DNA of 8,813 nt from Tethybacter castelli (GTDB taxonomy: Bacteria > Pseudomonadota > Gammaproteobacteria > Tethybacterales > Tethybacteraceae), in assembly GCA_036679665.1 (NCBI GenBank), contig JAZHEJ010000022.1, positions 1-8,813 of the forward strand, written 5' to 3'. Position numbers and translations under genes: made by a program. Below are positions 1 through 7,199 of this stretch, one piece after another (position 1 is the first letter of the stretch; each line of letters opens with the position of its first letter). The notes beneath the pieces are model-generated. The model was not told where the DNA came from, searched no databases, and saw nothing but the letters and a program-made list of their open reading frames with translations.

Positions 1-77
1 AAGTTGTTCAAGGGTGGTGCAACCGGGTTTGTCCACCATAACATCTTTGCCGGCGCGCATCGCGGCGATAGCCAGGG
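1..77. repeat. Terminal 77-bp direct repeat, left copy (probable assembly artefact)
   Basis: These 77 bases are identical to 211-287; identity breaks at base 78 (t versus c at 288). The repeat sits exactly at the sequence end, in the same orientation, 210 bp from its partner, inside a coding region. A repeat of the same length, 77, is found at the right end. An equal repeat length at both termini fits a de Bruijn assembler ending a contig in a loop with k=77, not biology. The encoded residues after about codon 151 of the minus-strand oxidoreductase are therefore unreliable. Confidence 0.9.
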
Positions 78-528
78 TCTGTTTGACCGTGCCGATCAGT
101 CCGTCGGCGACCAGTTGCGAAGCTTTGGTGACCGCGGGCACTTCGAATCGTTCGGAAAAATTCACGGTCCAGATACGGTTTGTCGCAGCCACGCATTGCT
201 TGAGTTCGTCAAGTTGTTCAAGGGTGGTGCAACCGGGTTTGTCCACCATAACATCTTTGCCGGCGCGCATCGCGGCGATAGCCAGGGCCGCGCGATCGGC
301 GGGTATCGCGGAGATTAAGATCATGTCAAGCGACGGATCTTCAATGATCCGCGTTTGGTCGTCCACGCGTTCGATCTGCGCAAAGCGCTTTTCGAACTCG
401 TCTTGCGTGGCCGTCGCGTCCTTGGTCCACCAGTGCTCGCAACTGCACCCGTTGGCGAGCATATTGCTTAACATACCCAGAATATGGTTGTGGTCTATGC
501 CCAAAACGCCAAGCTTAATTCCGTCCAT
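1..528 (-). CDS. Gfo/Idh/MocA-family oxidoreductase, partial (runs off left edge)
   Basis: This is an NAD(P)-dependent sugar or cyclitol dehydrogenase of the Gfo/Idh/MocA family, presumably cytoplasmic. The start is ATG at 528, with a good Shine-Dalgarno AAAGGAG at 546-540. 176 codons are open with no stop before the edge. The N-terminal Rossmann strand reads GVLGIDHNHI (residues 7-16), an atypical nucleotide-binding loop. The family's E-K-P motif appears as DKPGC (96-100), followed by a helix TTLEQLDELK and the segment NFSERFEVPAV (123-133). Codons up to about 151 (GTVKQT) fit the family; later residues repeat 81-105 and come from the artefactual terminal repeat. The missing C-terminal alpha/beta domain would carry substrate-binding residues. 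It is the last gene of the operon visible here, 33 nt after another oxidoreductase of the same superfamily but not a close copy. The substrate is unknown. Confidence 0.85.
   Translation of the reverse strand, partial: MDGIKLGVLGIDHNHILGMLSNMLANGCSCEHWWTKDATATQDEFEKRFAQIERVDDQTRIIEDPSLDMILISAIPADRAALAIAAMRAGKDVMVDKPGCTTLEQLDELKQCVAATNRIWTVNFSERFEVPAVTKASQLVADGLIGTVKQTLAIAAMRAGKDVMVDKPGCTTLEQL
211..287. repeat. Internal partner of the left 77-bp terminal repeat
   Basis: This copy is identical to bases 1-77. It is probably the genuine copy: it encodes the conserved segment around the DKP motif of the minus-strand Gfo/Idh/MocA oxidoreductase in the expected place, and it is flanked on both sides by sequence that fits the family. 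Confidence 0.9.
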
Positions 529-539
529 CTTGCTAGTTG

Positions 540-546
540 CTCCTTT
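540..546 (-). promoter_or_regulatory. Ribosome binding site of the leftmost oxidoreductase
   Basis: On the minus strand these bases read AAAGGAG, a near-perfect Shine-Dalgarno sequence 11 nt before the ATG at 528. It lies in the 33-nt gap after the preceding gene and fixes the start. This gene can therefore be initiated independently, unlike its overlapping upstream neighbours. Confidence 0.7.
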
Positions 547-561
547 ACTTGGACAAGTATT

Positions 562-1614
562 TTATAGTTGTTGAACTTGACCGGATTTGCCTGATTGTTC
601 AAGCGCTTCGATCAGCCGATGGACGGTCAGGGCGGACCGGCCGTCCACCAGCGGAGGGCGTTTGGCCGATAATGCCATATTGAAATCCTCAATCATCGCT
701 TTATGCCAATCACAAGAAAAAGCCATCGGGTCCGCCCCGGCCCCGGTGGCGGCTTGGGCCCCGAAAGTTTCACGCTTGCCGTCATGCCAGCAGATCTTTA
801 GTAAATTTGATTGCAGGCGCGCTGTTACGTGCCGATAGTGCAAGATCAGTTCTTCAGAGCGGCCCGGATAGCTTGCCGTCGTCGCGAACAACGTTCCGAC
901 CGCGCCGTTGTCAAATTCCAAGCCGGCGCTGACAAAATCTTCCGCTTCCATTTGATGAAAGCCGCTAGTGGCGCAAAACGCCTGAACTTTGGTTACGGGT
1001 CCGGCAAACCACAACAGCAAATCAAGCGTGTGGATGGCTTGGGAAATCAACACGCCGCCGCCGTCGCGAGCGTAGCTGCCGCGGCCCGGCTGATCGTAAT
1101 AGGCTTGGTCGCGCCACCACGGCACCGATATTTCCGCCGTGACCAAAGGGCCCGGCGCTCGTTCGCGCAACAGCTTTTGCAGCGCCGCGCAGGACGGGCG
1201 CGTCCGGTGCTGGAACATAATTCCCAGAGGCACGCGTTTGGCGGCATAGGTTTCCACGATCTTAGTCGCGTTGGCAAGATTTCTTTCCACCGGTTTTTCC
1301 ATCAAAACCGGTTTGCCGGCCCGACTTAGGATTTCACTTAGTGCCAAACGAGCATCCGGAGGGGTCGCAACCAGCACGAAATCGACCTCGTCATCGGCGG
1401 CGACCGCTTCGATATCCGCATAGGCAATCAGTTCATGGTCGAATTGGGATCTTTGCCGCAGGCAAAATTGCGCGGAGCTTTTTTCGGTTGAACCTAGCAC
1501 GCCGCGCAGGGTGATAGCCGGGGCGAGCTGGCGCAGCGCCTCGATATACACCTTGGCCACCATTCCCAACCCGACCAGCACAACTTGGCGGGCGGGTTGT
1601 TGAACCGCGTTCAT
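562..1614 (-). CDS. Gfo/Idh/MocA-family oxidoreductase
   Basis: A complete 350-residue member of the NAD(P)-dependent Gfo/Idh/MocA family, which oxidises or reduces hydroxyl/keto groups of sugars, inositols and glycosides. The Rossmann loop is VVLVGLGMVA (residues 11-20), a GxGxxA variant. The family's E-K-P motif is at 106-108 (LMEKPVERNL). The C-terminal domain has the recognisable run WWRDQAYYDQPGRGSYARDG followed by GGVLISQAIHTLDLLLW. Here H195 and D198 are the likely active-site pair of the GGG...HxxD pattern typical of this family. Length is normal (330-390 is common). The ATG shares one base with the TAA stop of the ATPase gene (TAATG), which suggests translational coupling. No signal peptide is seen, so it is cytoplasmic. 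The operon context implies action on the imported sugar or glycoside; the exact substrate is not determinable. Confidence 0.93.
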   Translation of the reverse strand: MNAVQQPARQVVLVGLGMVAKVYIEALRQLAPAITLRGVLGSTEKSSAQFCLRQRSQFDHELIAYADIEAVAADDEVDFVLVATPPDARLALSEILSRAGKPVLMEKPVERNLANATKIVETYAAKRVPLGIMFQHRTRPSCAALQKLLRERAPGPLVTAEISVPWWRDQAYYDQPGRGSYARDGGGVLISQAIHTLDLLLWFAGPVTKVQAFCATSGFHQMEAEDFVSAGLEFDNGAVGTLFATTASYPGRSEELILHYRHVTARLQSNLLKICWHDGKRETFGAQAATGAGADPMAFSCDWHKAMIEDFNMALSAKRPPLVDGRSALTVHRLIEALEQSGKSGQVQQL

Positions 1615-2687
1615 TAATGCAAAGCGCGGCCGTCATCGTCCGCGAACAGATGAATCGCATCGCTAGACAGTGAAACGCCCATTTGCCGGCCCTGGTTCAG
1701 TTCGGGCCGACCCGTCAGCTGTACGGTCAGCATTTCATCTGAAGGCAAGCGACAGTAAATGTAGGTAATGGCCCCAAGTTGTTCGAAATTTTCGATGGTC
1801 GCGGTAATGGCGCCGGGTTTATCCAACGCCACGTTGATCGATTCGGGGCGGATCCCGATCGTAACCGGTTGGTTTTTTGGGCGCTCCAAAAGCTCGGGTG
1901 TGAACTTCAAGCCCATTTTTGCTTCCACCTCGTTGCCGTTGATGTGCGCTTTTAAAAAATTCATTTTCGGAGCGCCGATAAACCCGGCGACAAATTTGTT
2001 CGCCGGCGCGGTGTATAGTTCCAGCGGCCGGCCAATCTGTTCGATTTTGCCGTCGCGCAACACCACGATCCGGTCCGCCATTGTCATCGCTTCAATCTGG
2101 TCATGGGTGACATAGATCATCGTGTTGCCCAGTTTGGCGTGGAGGGTGCTAGTTTCAATCCGCATTTGCATGCGCAGTTCGGCATCAAGGTTGGACAGCG
2201 GTTCGTCAAACAAAAAGATAATCGGTTTTCTGACGATCGATCTGCCGATCGCAACCCGCTGACGCTGACCGCCGGACAGCTGGCCCGGGCGCCGTTCGAG
2301 CAAGTTTTCGATCTGCAGCAGGTTGGCGGCGTCGGTGATGCGTCGGGCGATTTCCGCTTTTTCAATGTGCAGATTTTCAAGTCCGAACGACAGATTTTTT
2401 CTGACACTCATATGCGGGTAGAGCGCGTAAGACTGAAACACCATCGACAGGCCGCGCCGCGCCGCCGGCACTTTATTGACCACTTCACCGTTTAACACGA
2501 TATCGCCGCTCGTCGGCCGGTCGAGCCCCGCGATCAGCCTGAGCAAGGTTGATTTACCACACCCGGACGGGCCGACAAACACGATGAACTCTCCTTCGTT
2601 CACCTCAAGGCTGACATCGCGGATAACATCGACTTCGCTATAAGATTTGCAGATATTTTTTAGTTCTAAGGTGGTGTTTGCCGTCAT
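1614..2687 (-). CDS. Carbohydrate ABC transporter ATP-binding protein (MalK/UgpC type)
   Basis: This is the cytoplasmic ATPase that powers the sugar importer encoded upstream. All nucleotide-binding motifs are intact: Walker A GPSGCGKST (39-47), Q-loop VFQSYALYPH with Q85, signature LSGGQRQR (137-144), Walker B IIFLFDEP (156-163), D-loop SNLD and H-loop H195 (YVTHD). After the ATPase core, the stretch from about 235 to 350 matches the MalK/UgpC regulatory (TOBE/OB-fold) extension. It includes the conserved FIGAPKMNFL and IGIRPESI segments. At 357 residues the length is normal for the family. The start ATG lies 11 nt after the stop of the dehydrogenase gene, and an AGGA ribosome site overlaps that stop. 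Its position after a dehydrogenase, rather than next to the permeases, is slightly unusual but common in sugar operons. MalK-type domains can bind regulators in other bacteria; that is not shown here. Confidence 0.96.
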   Translation of the reverse strand: MTANTTLELKNICKSYSEVDVIRDVSLEVNEGEFIVFVGPSGCGKSTLLRLIAGLDRPTSGDIVLNGEVVNKVPAARRGLSMVFQSYALYPHMSVRKNLSFGLENLHIEKAEIARRITDAANLLQIENLLERRPGQLSGGQRQRVAIGRSIVRKPIIFLFDEPLSNLDAELRMQMRIETSTLHAKLGNTMIYVTHDQIEAMTMADRIVVLRDGKIEQIGRPLELYTAPANKFVAGFIGAPKMNFLKAHINGNEVEAKMGLKFTPELLERPKNQPVTIGIRPESINVALDKPGAITATIENFEQLGAITYIYCRLPSDEMLTVQLTGRPELNQGRQMGVSLSSDAIHLFADDDGRALH

Positions 2688-2698
2688 GGTTATGATTC

Positions 2699-3715
2699 CT
2701 ATCTGCTGCGCATTTTCGCGGCCAATCCGGGTTCGGCGCGTTGCAATCTAAGCGGCGGCAAGTCGCGCATAATCTGCCGGACATCGTCGATCATCATGTC
2801 CCGGATGCGTTGGTAGGACGCATGCAAGGCGCCGGCCAGATGTGCGGTGTAAGCGATGTTTTCAAACTGTCGGAACGAGGCGTCCGCCGCAACCGGCTCG
2901 TTGGGATAGACGTCGATCGCCGCGCGCAAACGCCCGGTGGACGCAAGGTGGGTAAACGCGGCGAAATCGACGATCTCGGCGCGGCTGGCCAAGATCACGC
3001 AAGCGTCCTTGCGGATTTTGCCCAAATGTTCGCGACCGAGGAAATTCTCATTTTCCGTGGTAACCCCGGCAAGTAAAAAAATGAAGTCGCTGGTGGATAA
3101 CACTTCATCCAAAGAGGCGGGTTGCAAGCTTTTTGAACGCAGGTAATCGTCCGACAGCCACGGATCGTATACCCGGCATGTGCATCCGAACGGCCGCAAC
3201 AAAGAAAGCAGGCATTTGCCCACGTTGCCGTAGCCGACGATGCCCGCTTGCGCGTCGTACAGGCTGTACGAATCGTCGGCTCCTTCGATGCCGTAGGCTT
3301 CTTCGCCTTGATTGAACAACCGGCCGGCCCGATAAAAACCGCGCGCTAGCGCGATGGCCTGCCCCAAACAGTGTTCCGCCACCGCCGGCGCCATGGCCGG
3401 GGCCGCGGACAGCACATGGATGCCTAGCCGGTGCGCCGCCGCGTAATCTATATTCGGCTCCCAGTTTGCTTTGACGTTGATGATCGCGCGTAAATTTTCA
3501 GCTTTTATCAGCCGCTCTTCGGGCATCGCGGTCTGGCCGATCAAAACGCTTATGTCGCCAAGATGCTCTTCGACCAGATCGTCAGGGGCGCGCGAGCCGA
3601 AATGGGCGATCACTTTGCCCAAGTCGGCAAGTTCCGCGGCGACGTCTTGCGTGTATACCATCGCTTGCGTCCTGGGAAACGGATCCAAGAAGATAATCCG
3701 CGTGTCGTCTTGCAT
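2699..3715 (-). CDS. D-2-hydroxyacid dehydrogenase family protein (NAD-dependent)
   Basis: A cytoplasmic oxidoreductase of the D-isomer-specific 2-hydroxyacid dehydrogenase superfamily (phosphoglycerate, glyoxylate/hydroxypyruvate and related dehydrogenases). Numbered from the ATG at 3715 (338 residues), the NAD-binding loop is GIVGYGNVG, about 158-166. It is followed by VYDPW, whose Asp suggests NAD rather than NADP. The catalytic Arg is in ASRAEIVD (about 245), the Glu in PNEP (about 273) and the His in TAHLAG (about 292), so the triad is complete. A TTG at 3727 would add four residues (MLGS); neither start has a strong Shine-Dalgarno sequence, and I prefer the ATG. The gene begins 15 nt after the permease stop, within the transporter operon. 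It likely acts on a hydroxyacid or keto acid formed from the imported sugar, for example from a uronate-derived product; that role is inference. Confidence 0.9.
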   Translation of the reverse strand: MQDDTRIIFLDPFPRTQAMVYTQDVAAELADLGKVIAHFGSRAPDDLVEEHLGDISVLIGQTAMPEERLIKAENLRAIINVKANWEPNIDYAAAHRLGIHVLSAAPAMAPAVAEHCLGQAIALARGFYRAGRLFNQGEEAYGIEGADDSYSLYDAQAGIVGYGNVGKCLLSLLRPFGCTCRVYDPWLSDDYLRSKSLQPASLDEVLSTSDFIFLLAGVTTENENFLGREHLGKIRKDACVILASRAEIVDFAAFTHLASTGRLRAAIDVYPNEPVAADASFRQFENIAYTAHLAGALHASYQRIRDMMIDDVRQIMRDLPPLRLQRAEPGLAAKMRSR

Positions 3716-3730
3716 CGACCCGAGCAATGC

Positions 3731-4807
3731 CTATTTCATTCCGGTGCTGGCGATTCCGGTGGCGATGAATTTTTGCAAGAACGCGAAAATCAGCACCACC
3801 GGAATCAACGACAAGACCGTCATCGCCAACATATAGTGCCACTGCACATCCAATTCGCCCTGAAAAGCGTTCAAGCCGACCTGCAACGTATAGACTTCAC
3901 TGCGGTTGAGCACGATCAGCGGCCACAAAAATTCGTTCCAGCGCCAAATGATCGAAAAAATCGCCAACACCGCCAGCGCCGGCGCGGCCAGCGGTATCAC
4001 GACGCGCCAATAAATGGCCCATTCGCTGGCATTGTCCATGCGCGCCGCTTCAATTAATTCTTTGGGGATGGTGAGCATATACTGACGCAACAAAAATACT
4101 CCGGTCGGTGTTGCCGCGCCGGGCAAAATCACTCCCCACAAAGAATTTACCAACCCCATTTCCGTCACCACCAGATAGACCGGCACCAAAATCACCGTCA
4201 ACGGAATCATCAGCGTGCCGATCACGAACAGCATGATCGCGGTGCGACCGCGAAATTCATAAATCGCCAAGCCGTACGCGGCCATCGAATTGATAAGCAA
4301 AGTGATGATGGTCGCCACGAAGGTGACAATCACCGAATTGCGGAAAAATTTCAGAAAGTTGAAACGTTCGAGCGGCTCGACGTAGTTTTCGGTCGCGACC
4401 CGAAATTCGCGCACTTGTTCACGGTCGGCGATCGGAACTTTAATCGTGGTGTCCGGATTTGCCGGGTCTACCATCTGGGCGATGATGCCGACGCGTCTGA
4501 TCTGCGCCAGCGTGCGAGTTTGCCCGGTTTCATCGGTAACTTCGTACAAAGGCAACGGCTCATCGTAGCCTGCGATTTGTTCGGTCACCTGACCGAGCGG
4601 TAAAAATGTCGGCGGAAATTCTAGCAAGCCGGCCGGAGTCTTAAACGAAGAAAGTCCCAGCCAGATCGCAGGACCCAACATGATTACCACACCCAACAGC
4701 AGATACCCGTAACAAAATATGTCCGTCCAGTGCAGTTTGTCGCGCAGGCGGGTCCGATATAAAAACCCGATTGCCGGTCGCGCGCGCGCGATGCTCGCTT
4801 CAGCCAT
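3731..4807 (-). CDS. Carbohydrate ABC transporter permease (MalG/UgpE type) with long periplasmic insertion
   Basis: An inner-membrane permease forming the import channel with the neighbouring MalF-type subunit. Hydrophobic segments lie at about residues 32-52, 157-178, 190-214, 222-242, 272-290 and 325-347, giving six transmembrane helices. The cytoplasmic EAA loop that docks on the ATPase is clear at 252-275 (IEAARMDNASEWAIYWRVVI). At 358 residues it is about 75 longer than the usual 275-285. The excess is a polar stretch at about 72-145 between helix 1 and helix 2, predicted to lie in the periplasm. The start ATG overlaps the end of the upstream permease by 8 nt (ATGGCTGA), and a GGAGGG ribosome site lies just before it inside that gene, so the two subunits are probably coupled in translation. 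The transported substrate is unknown. Confidence 0.95.
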   Translation of the reverse strand: MAEASIARARPAIGFLYRTRLRDKLHWTDIFCYGYLLLGVVIMLGPAIWLGLSSFKTPAGLLEFPPTFLPLGQVTEQIAGYDEPLPLYEVTDETGQTRTLAQIRRVGIIAQMVDPANPDTTIKVPIADREQVREFRVATENYVEPLERFNFLKFFRNSVIVTFVATIITLLINSMAAYGLAIYEFRGRTAIMLFVIGTLMIPLTVILVPVYLVVTEMGLVNSLWGVILPGAATPTGVFLLRQYMLTIPKELIEAARMDNASEWAIYWRVVIPLAAPALAVLAIFSIIWRWNEFLWPLIVLNRSEVYTLQVGLNAFQGELDVQWHYMLAMTVLSLIPVVLIFAFLQKFIATGIASTGMK

Positions 4808-5765
4808 TGTCCCTCCATTTGGCCGCCAGCAGTTGCATCAACGTAAGCGCGAACAACAGCGCGCCCAAAATCATCGAAGCCGCCGCGGCGAGCCCGAAGT
4901 TTTTGATCTGATTGGTAAAGCCGGTCGTATAGATGTACTGGACGATGAACTGGGTTGCGGTACCCGGCCCGCCGCCGGTCAGCACGTATACTTCGTCGAA
5001 GATCTGGACGCTTTTGATCAGCGCCAAGACGATGACCACCAGCAGGTTCGGCCACAACAACGGCAAGGTTATGCGCCAGAATATCCGTTCCCGGCTGGCG
5101 CTGTCCATTTCCGCGGCTTCATACAAATTGGTCGGGATCGCCTGCAGGCCGGCGAGCAAAATCAAAGTGTAAAAGCCCATATGCGCCCAGATTGACACGA
5201 AGATCGACCAGAACATCGCCCACTGCGGACTGACTAAAAACAAAATCTTGTCAAGACCCAAGCCAACCAACGCCGCGTTGAGCAGACCGTCGCGAAGCAA
5301 GATCCATTTCCAGATCAAGGCGACCACCACCGGCGACAGCAGCACCGGAAAGAAAAATATCGAACGAAAAAATCCGCGCCCGACGATTTTTCGGTTAAGG
5401 ACCAGCGCGGTGGCCAGCGAGAAAAATACCAAAAAGGTAACTTGAAAAAAGACGAAAATTCCCGTGTTGAAAATACCGCGCCAGAACCGATCTTCCCGGC
5501 AGGATGTCGAGTCGAGATACGACGCGCAGTCTAACAAATAGTTGTACTGTTCAGCCCCGGTATACACCCGGTCCGACAAAAACAAGTTGGCTCCGCCGGT
5601 AAGCGAGAACACGAAGTTGACAATCAGCGGGATGGCGACGAAAACCCCGAAGAACAGCAAATTCGGGATCAAAAAGACATACGGCATCGACCCGGTGCCG
5701 AACCATCGTTGGATGGCCTTGAACGGGTACTCGGTTAGCCTGAACAGCAACATTACCATGGCCAT
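4800..5765 (-). CDS. Sugar ABC transporter permease (MalF/UgpA type)
   Basis: An inner-membrane permease partner of the overlapping MalG-type subunit. Six hydrophobic segments are visible, beginning with the helix at about 28-52 (FLIPNLLFFGVFVAIPLIVN). The EAA loop is at 216-238 (EAAEMDSASRERIFWRITLP). The family segment VYVLTGGGPGTAT is at 259-271. The 321-residue length is normal for UgpA/LacF-like proteins without the large MalF periplasmic domain. The loop after helix 1 contains two cysteines (C80, C89) that could form a disulfide. I used the first ATG (5765), with a weak AGGCG ribosome site; in-frame ATGs at 5759 and 5753 are possible alternatives. The gene follows the binding-protein gene after a 131-bp gap holding a stem-loop. 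Together the binding protein, two permeases and ATPase make a complete CUT1-type importer. Confidence 0.95.
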   Translation of the reverse strand: MAMVMLLFRLTEYPFKAIQRWFGTGSMPYVFLIPNLLFFGVFVAIPLIVNFVFSLTGGANLFLSDRVYTGAEQYNYLLDCASYLDSTSCREDRFWRGIFNTGIFVFFQVTFLVFFSLATALVLNRKIVGRGFFRSIFFFPVLLSPVVVALIWKWILLRDGLLNAALVGLGLDKILFLVSPQWAMFWSIFVSIWAHMGFYTLILLAGLQAIPTNLYEAAEMDSASRERIFWRITLPLLWPNLLVVIVLALIKSVQIFDEVYVLTGGGPGTATQFIVQYIYTTGFTNQIKNFGLAAAASMILGALLFALTLMQLLAAKWRDNG

Positions 5766-5853
5766 GTCGCCTGATCGCGGCGCCTGCAGTATTGTTGATT
5801 TAGCGAAACCAACGGTACCATCACCGCGATGAAGGTCGCATTATCATTATTAC

Positions 5854-5885
5854 GATACGCCCTGTCGGTTGCCGCAGGCCGTATC
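5854..5885 (-). promoter_or_regulatory. Intergenic stem-loop between binding-protein and permease genes
   Basis: On the minus strand, 11 nt after the binding-protein stop, the RNA can fold as follows: GATACG pairs with CGTATC, then a G-G mismatch, CCTG with CAGG, a bulged A, and CGG with CCG closing a CAA loop, about 13 base pairs in all. The sequence after it is A/T-rich but has no run of U, so it does not look like an intrinsic terminator. In maltose-type operons, hairpins between the binding-protein and permease genes stabilise the upstream mRNA or dampen downstream expression; the same role is inferred here. The rest of the 5766-5896 gap shows no gene. Confidence 0.6.
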
Positions 5886-5896
5886 AGCATAGTTAC

Positions 5897-7174
5897 TTAG
5901 CCGCCGCGTTTTTTCTCGGCGATCTGTTGCTCAATGTCCGTGGTCATCCGGGTATAAGCTTCGTCCAAGGTCAGTTCGCCGACGATGGCTTCACCCAAGC
6001 GGGAGATAAGCGCGTTGAACATCACCCGGTTATGCACGTAGCCTTGCAGGTCGTATGCGGTCGGCGAAATGCCCGGTACCGCCCCGGAGAACGTTTCCAA
6101 CGCATGCTTGGCGCGTGGATCGTCGGTCGCAAAATTAACGCCGCCTTCGGCTAATCCTAGGTGGCCGGGAATGAACAAAGTATTGCCGTAAAACTCGGCT
6201 AAAACCGCTTCGCTCGACAGGTACTCCATCAAGCGGCCGACTTCCTCGGGGTACCGGGTGTCTTTGATGGCGACCAAGGCCGCTCCACCGGGCATGCCGG
6301 TGCACGCCGCCGGGCCGCACGGCGCGGGAACCGCCCACCAGTCGAAGGCGTCGCCGATTTTGTCGGCGAACTGTGGAATCTGCCAAGAGCCGCTCATGTA
6401 CATGACCACCTGCGCGTTGGTGAAATCCTCATTGGCGCCAAGGTAGGTTGAACCGGAAACCGAACCCCAAAGTTCCTTGGACATGGTACCGTCCTGATGC
6501 CAGTCGTAGAGTCGTTTCGTCATCGCTTTGAGGCCGTCGTCGACCAATGCCGGCTCGCCGGAAGCGTCAAACATCTTGGCTCCCATCGCGATCGCCGGTC
6601 CGGACACGCGGTGGCCGGAGCGATCCCAGGCCATCGGAATGGGAATGTTTAATTTCGAAGCCACCTGGTTGACGGCCGCCGCCCATTCGTCCCAAGTCGC
6701 TTGCGGCCCGGGCAAGGGTACGCCGGCTTGTTCAAACAACGTTCTGTTCACATAGGGGCCGGTCACGGTAAGCTGGGTCATGAAACCGGCGATGGAGTTA
6801 TCGCCGGGCTGCCTGAGCCAATTCAAAAAGGGGCCGAAATTTTGCTCCCAATAAGCGGCGTTGGAAATGTGGGGGCGCAAATCCAGATAATAATCCGCCA
6901 GTCCGCCCAAATCCGTCACTCGGGCCAGATCCGGTCCGTCGCCGGCGGCCAGTTGCACCGGCAGATTTTCGATGATGGCCTTGTACGGAACAATGTCCAG
7001 ATTGATTTTGATGTCGGGGTTGGCGGCTTCAAACTTATCAAGGATGCCGCGCATCACTTCGCCTTCGTTGCCGTCGTTATACCAAGAAATGCGCAGTTCG
7101 GCGTCGGCGATCGCCGGGCCCGCAAGAACAACGCTAATCAGCGCTACGATCAATCGTGTTAAATAGTTACTCAT
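5897..7174 (-). CDS. Periplasmic carbohydrate-binding protein of the ABC importer
   Basis: An extracellular solute-binding protein (family 1, sugar-binding) that captures the substrate in the periplasm and delivers it to the two permeases. The start ATG at 7174 gives 425 residues and a clear Sec signal peptide: charged NYLTR, hydrophobic LIVALISVVLAG, and a likely cleavage after AIADA (about 24-25). An in-frame start 309 nt upstream would add a basic non-signal extension and cross the regulatory region, so I reject it. The AAGGGA ribosome site 6 nt upstream supports the chosen start. The mature domain opens with LRISWYNDGNEGEVMRGILD and DKFEAANPDI, typical of the family. Further family features are the segment LAAGDGPDLARV (75-86), the aromatic residues WDEW and SGSWQIP, and a C-terminal helix. 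The pair C286/C291 (CGPAAC) may form a disulfide. It is the first gene of the operon; its ligand is unknown. Confidence 0.95.
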   Translation of the reverse strand: MSNYLTRLIVALISVVLAGPAIADAELRISWYNDGNEGEVMRGILDKFEAANPDIKINLDIVPYKAIIENLPVQLAAGDGPDLARVTDLGGLADYYLDLRPHISNAAYWEQNFGPFLNWLRQPGDNSIAGFMTQLTVTGPYVNRTLFEQAGVPLPGPQATWDEWAAAVNQVASKLNIPIPMAWDRSGHRVSGPAIAMGAKMFDASGEPALVDDGLKAMTKRLYDWHQDGTMSKELWGSVSGSTYLGANEDFTNAQVVMYMSGSWQIPQFADKIGDAFDWWAVPAPCGPAACTGMPGGAALVAIKDTRYPEEVGRLMEYLSSEAVLAEFYGNTLFIPGHLGLAEGGVNFATDDPRAKHALETFSGAVPGISPTAYDLQGYVHNRVMFNALISRLGEAIVGELTLDEAYTRMTTDIEQQIAEKKRGG

Positions 7175-7180
7175 TTTGTA

Positions 7181-7186
7181 TCCCTT
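7181..7186 (-). promoter_or_regulatory. Ribosome binding site of the binding-protein gene
   Basis: The minus strand reads AAGGGA, 6 nt before the ATG at 7174. It selects that start over the longer in-frame reading and lies directly against the 7186-7199 palindrome, so binding or folding there could affect translation. Confidence 0.65.
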
Positions 7187-7199
7187 GCTATAAATAGCA
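7186..7199. promoter_or_regulatory. Inverted repeat abutting the ribosome site (possible operator or leader hairpin)
   Basis: The sequence TGCTATAAATAGCA has perfect 6-bp arms around a 2-bp centre. In RNA it could form five pairs with a 4-nt loop. A second inverted repeat, ATGCATTTGCAT (7199-7210), follows immediately. A transcription-factor operator is plausible, but no family can be named from the sequence. Confidence 0.4.

Noticed and set aside
14..574. Plus-strand open frame of 186 codons
   Set aside because: It is antisense to the oxidoreductase gene, has no recognisable protein features, and its internal repetition is merely the 77-bp end repeat.
811..1329. Plus-strand open frame of 172 codons
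   Set aside because: It lies wholly antisense to a well-supported oxidoreductase; its composition is rich in Arg and Ala, as expected for a shadow frame of GC-rich coding sequence.
3715..3727. TTG start for the 2-hydroxyacid dehydrogenase
   Set aside because: It adds only four residues, and its nearest AGG lies too close to the codon; the ATG at 3715 is the simpler choice, although not certain.
5854..5885. Rho-independent terminator ending a monocistronic binding-protein transcript
   Set aside because: The stem has mismatches and is not followed by a U-tract, and the permeases downstream have no evident promoter of their own.
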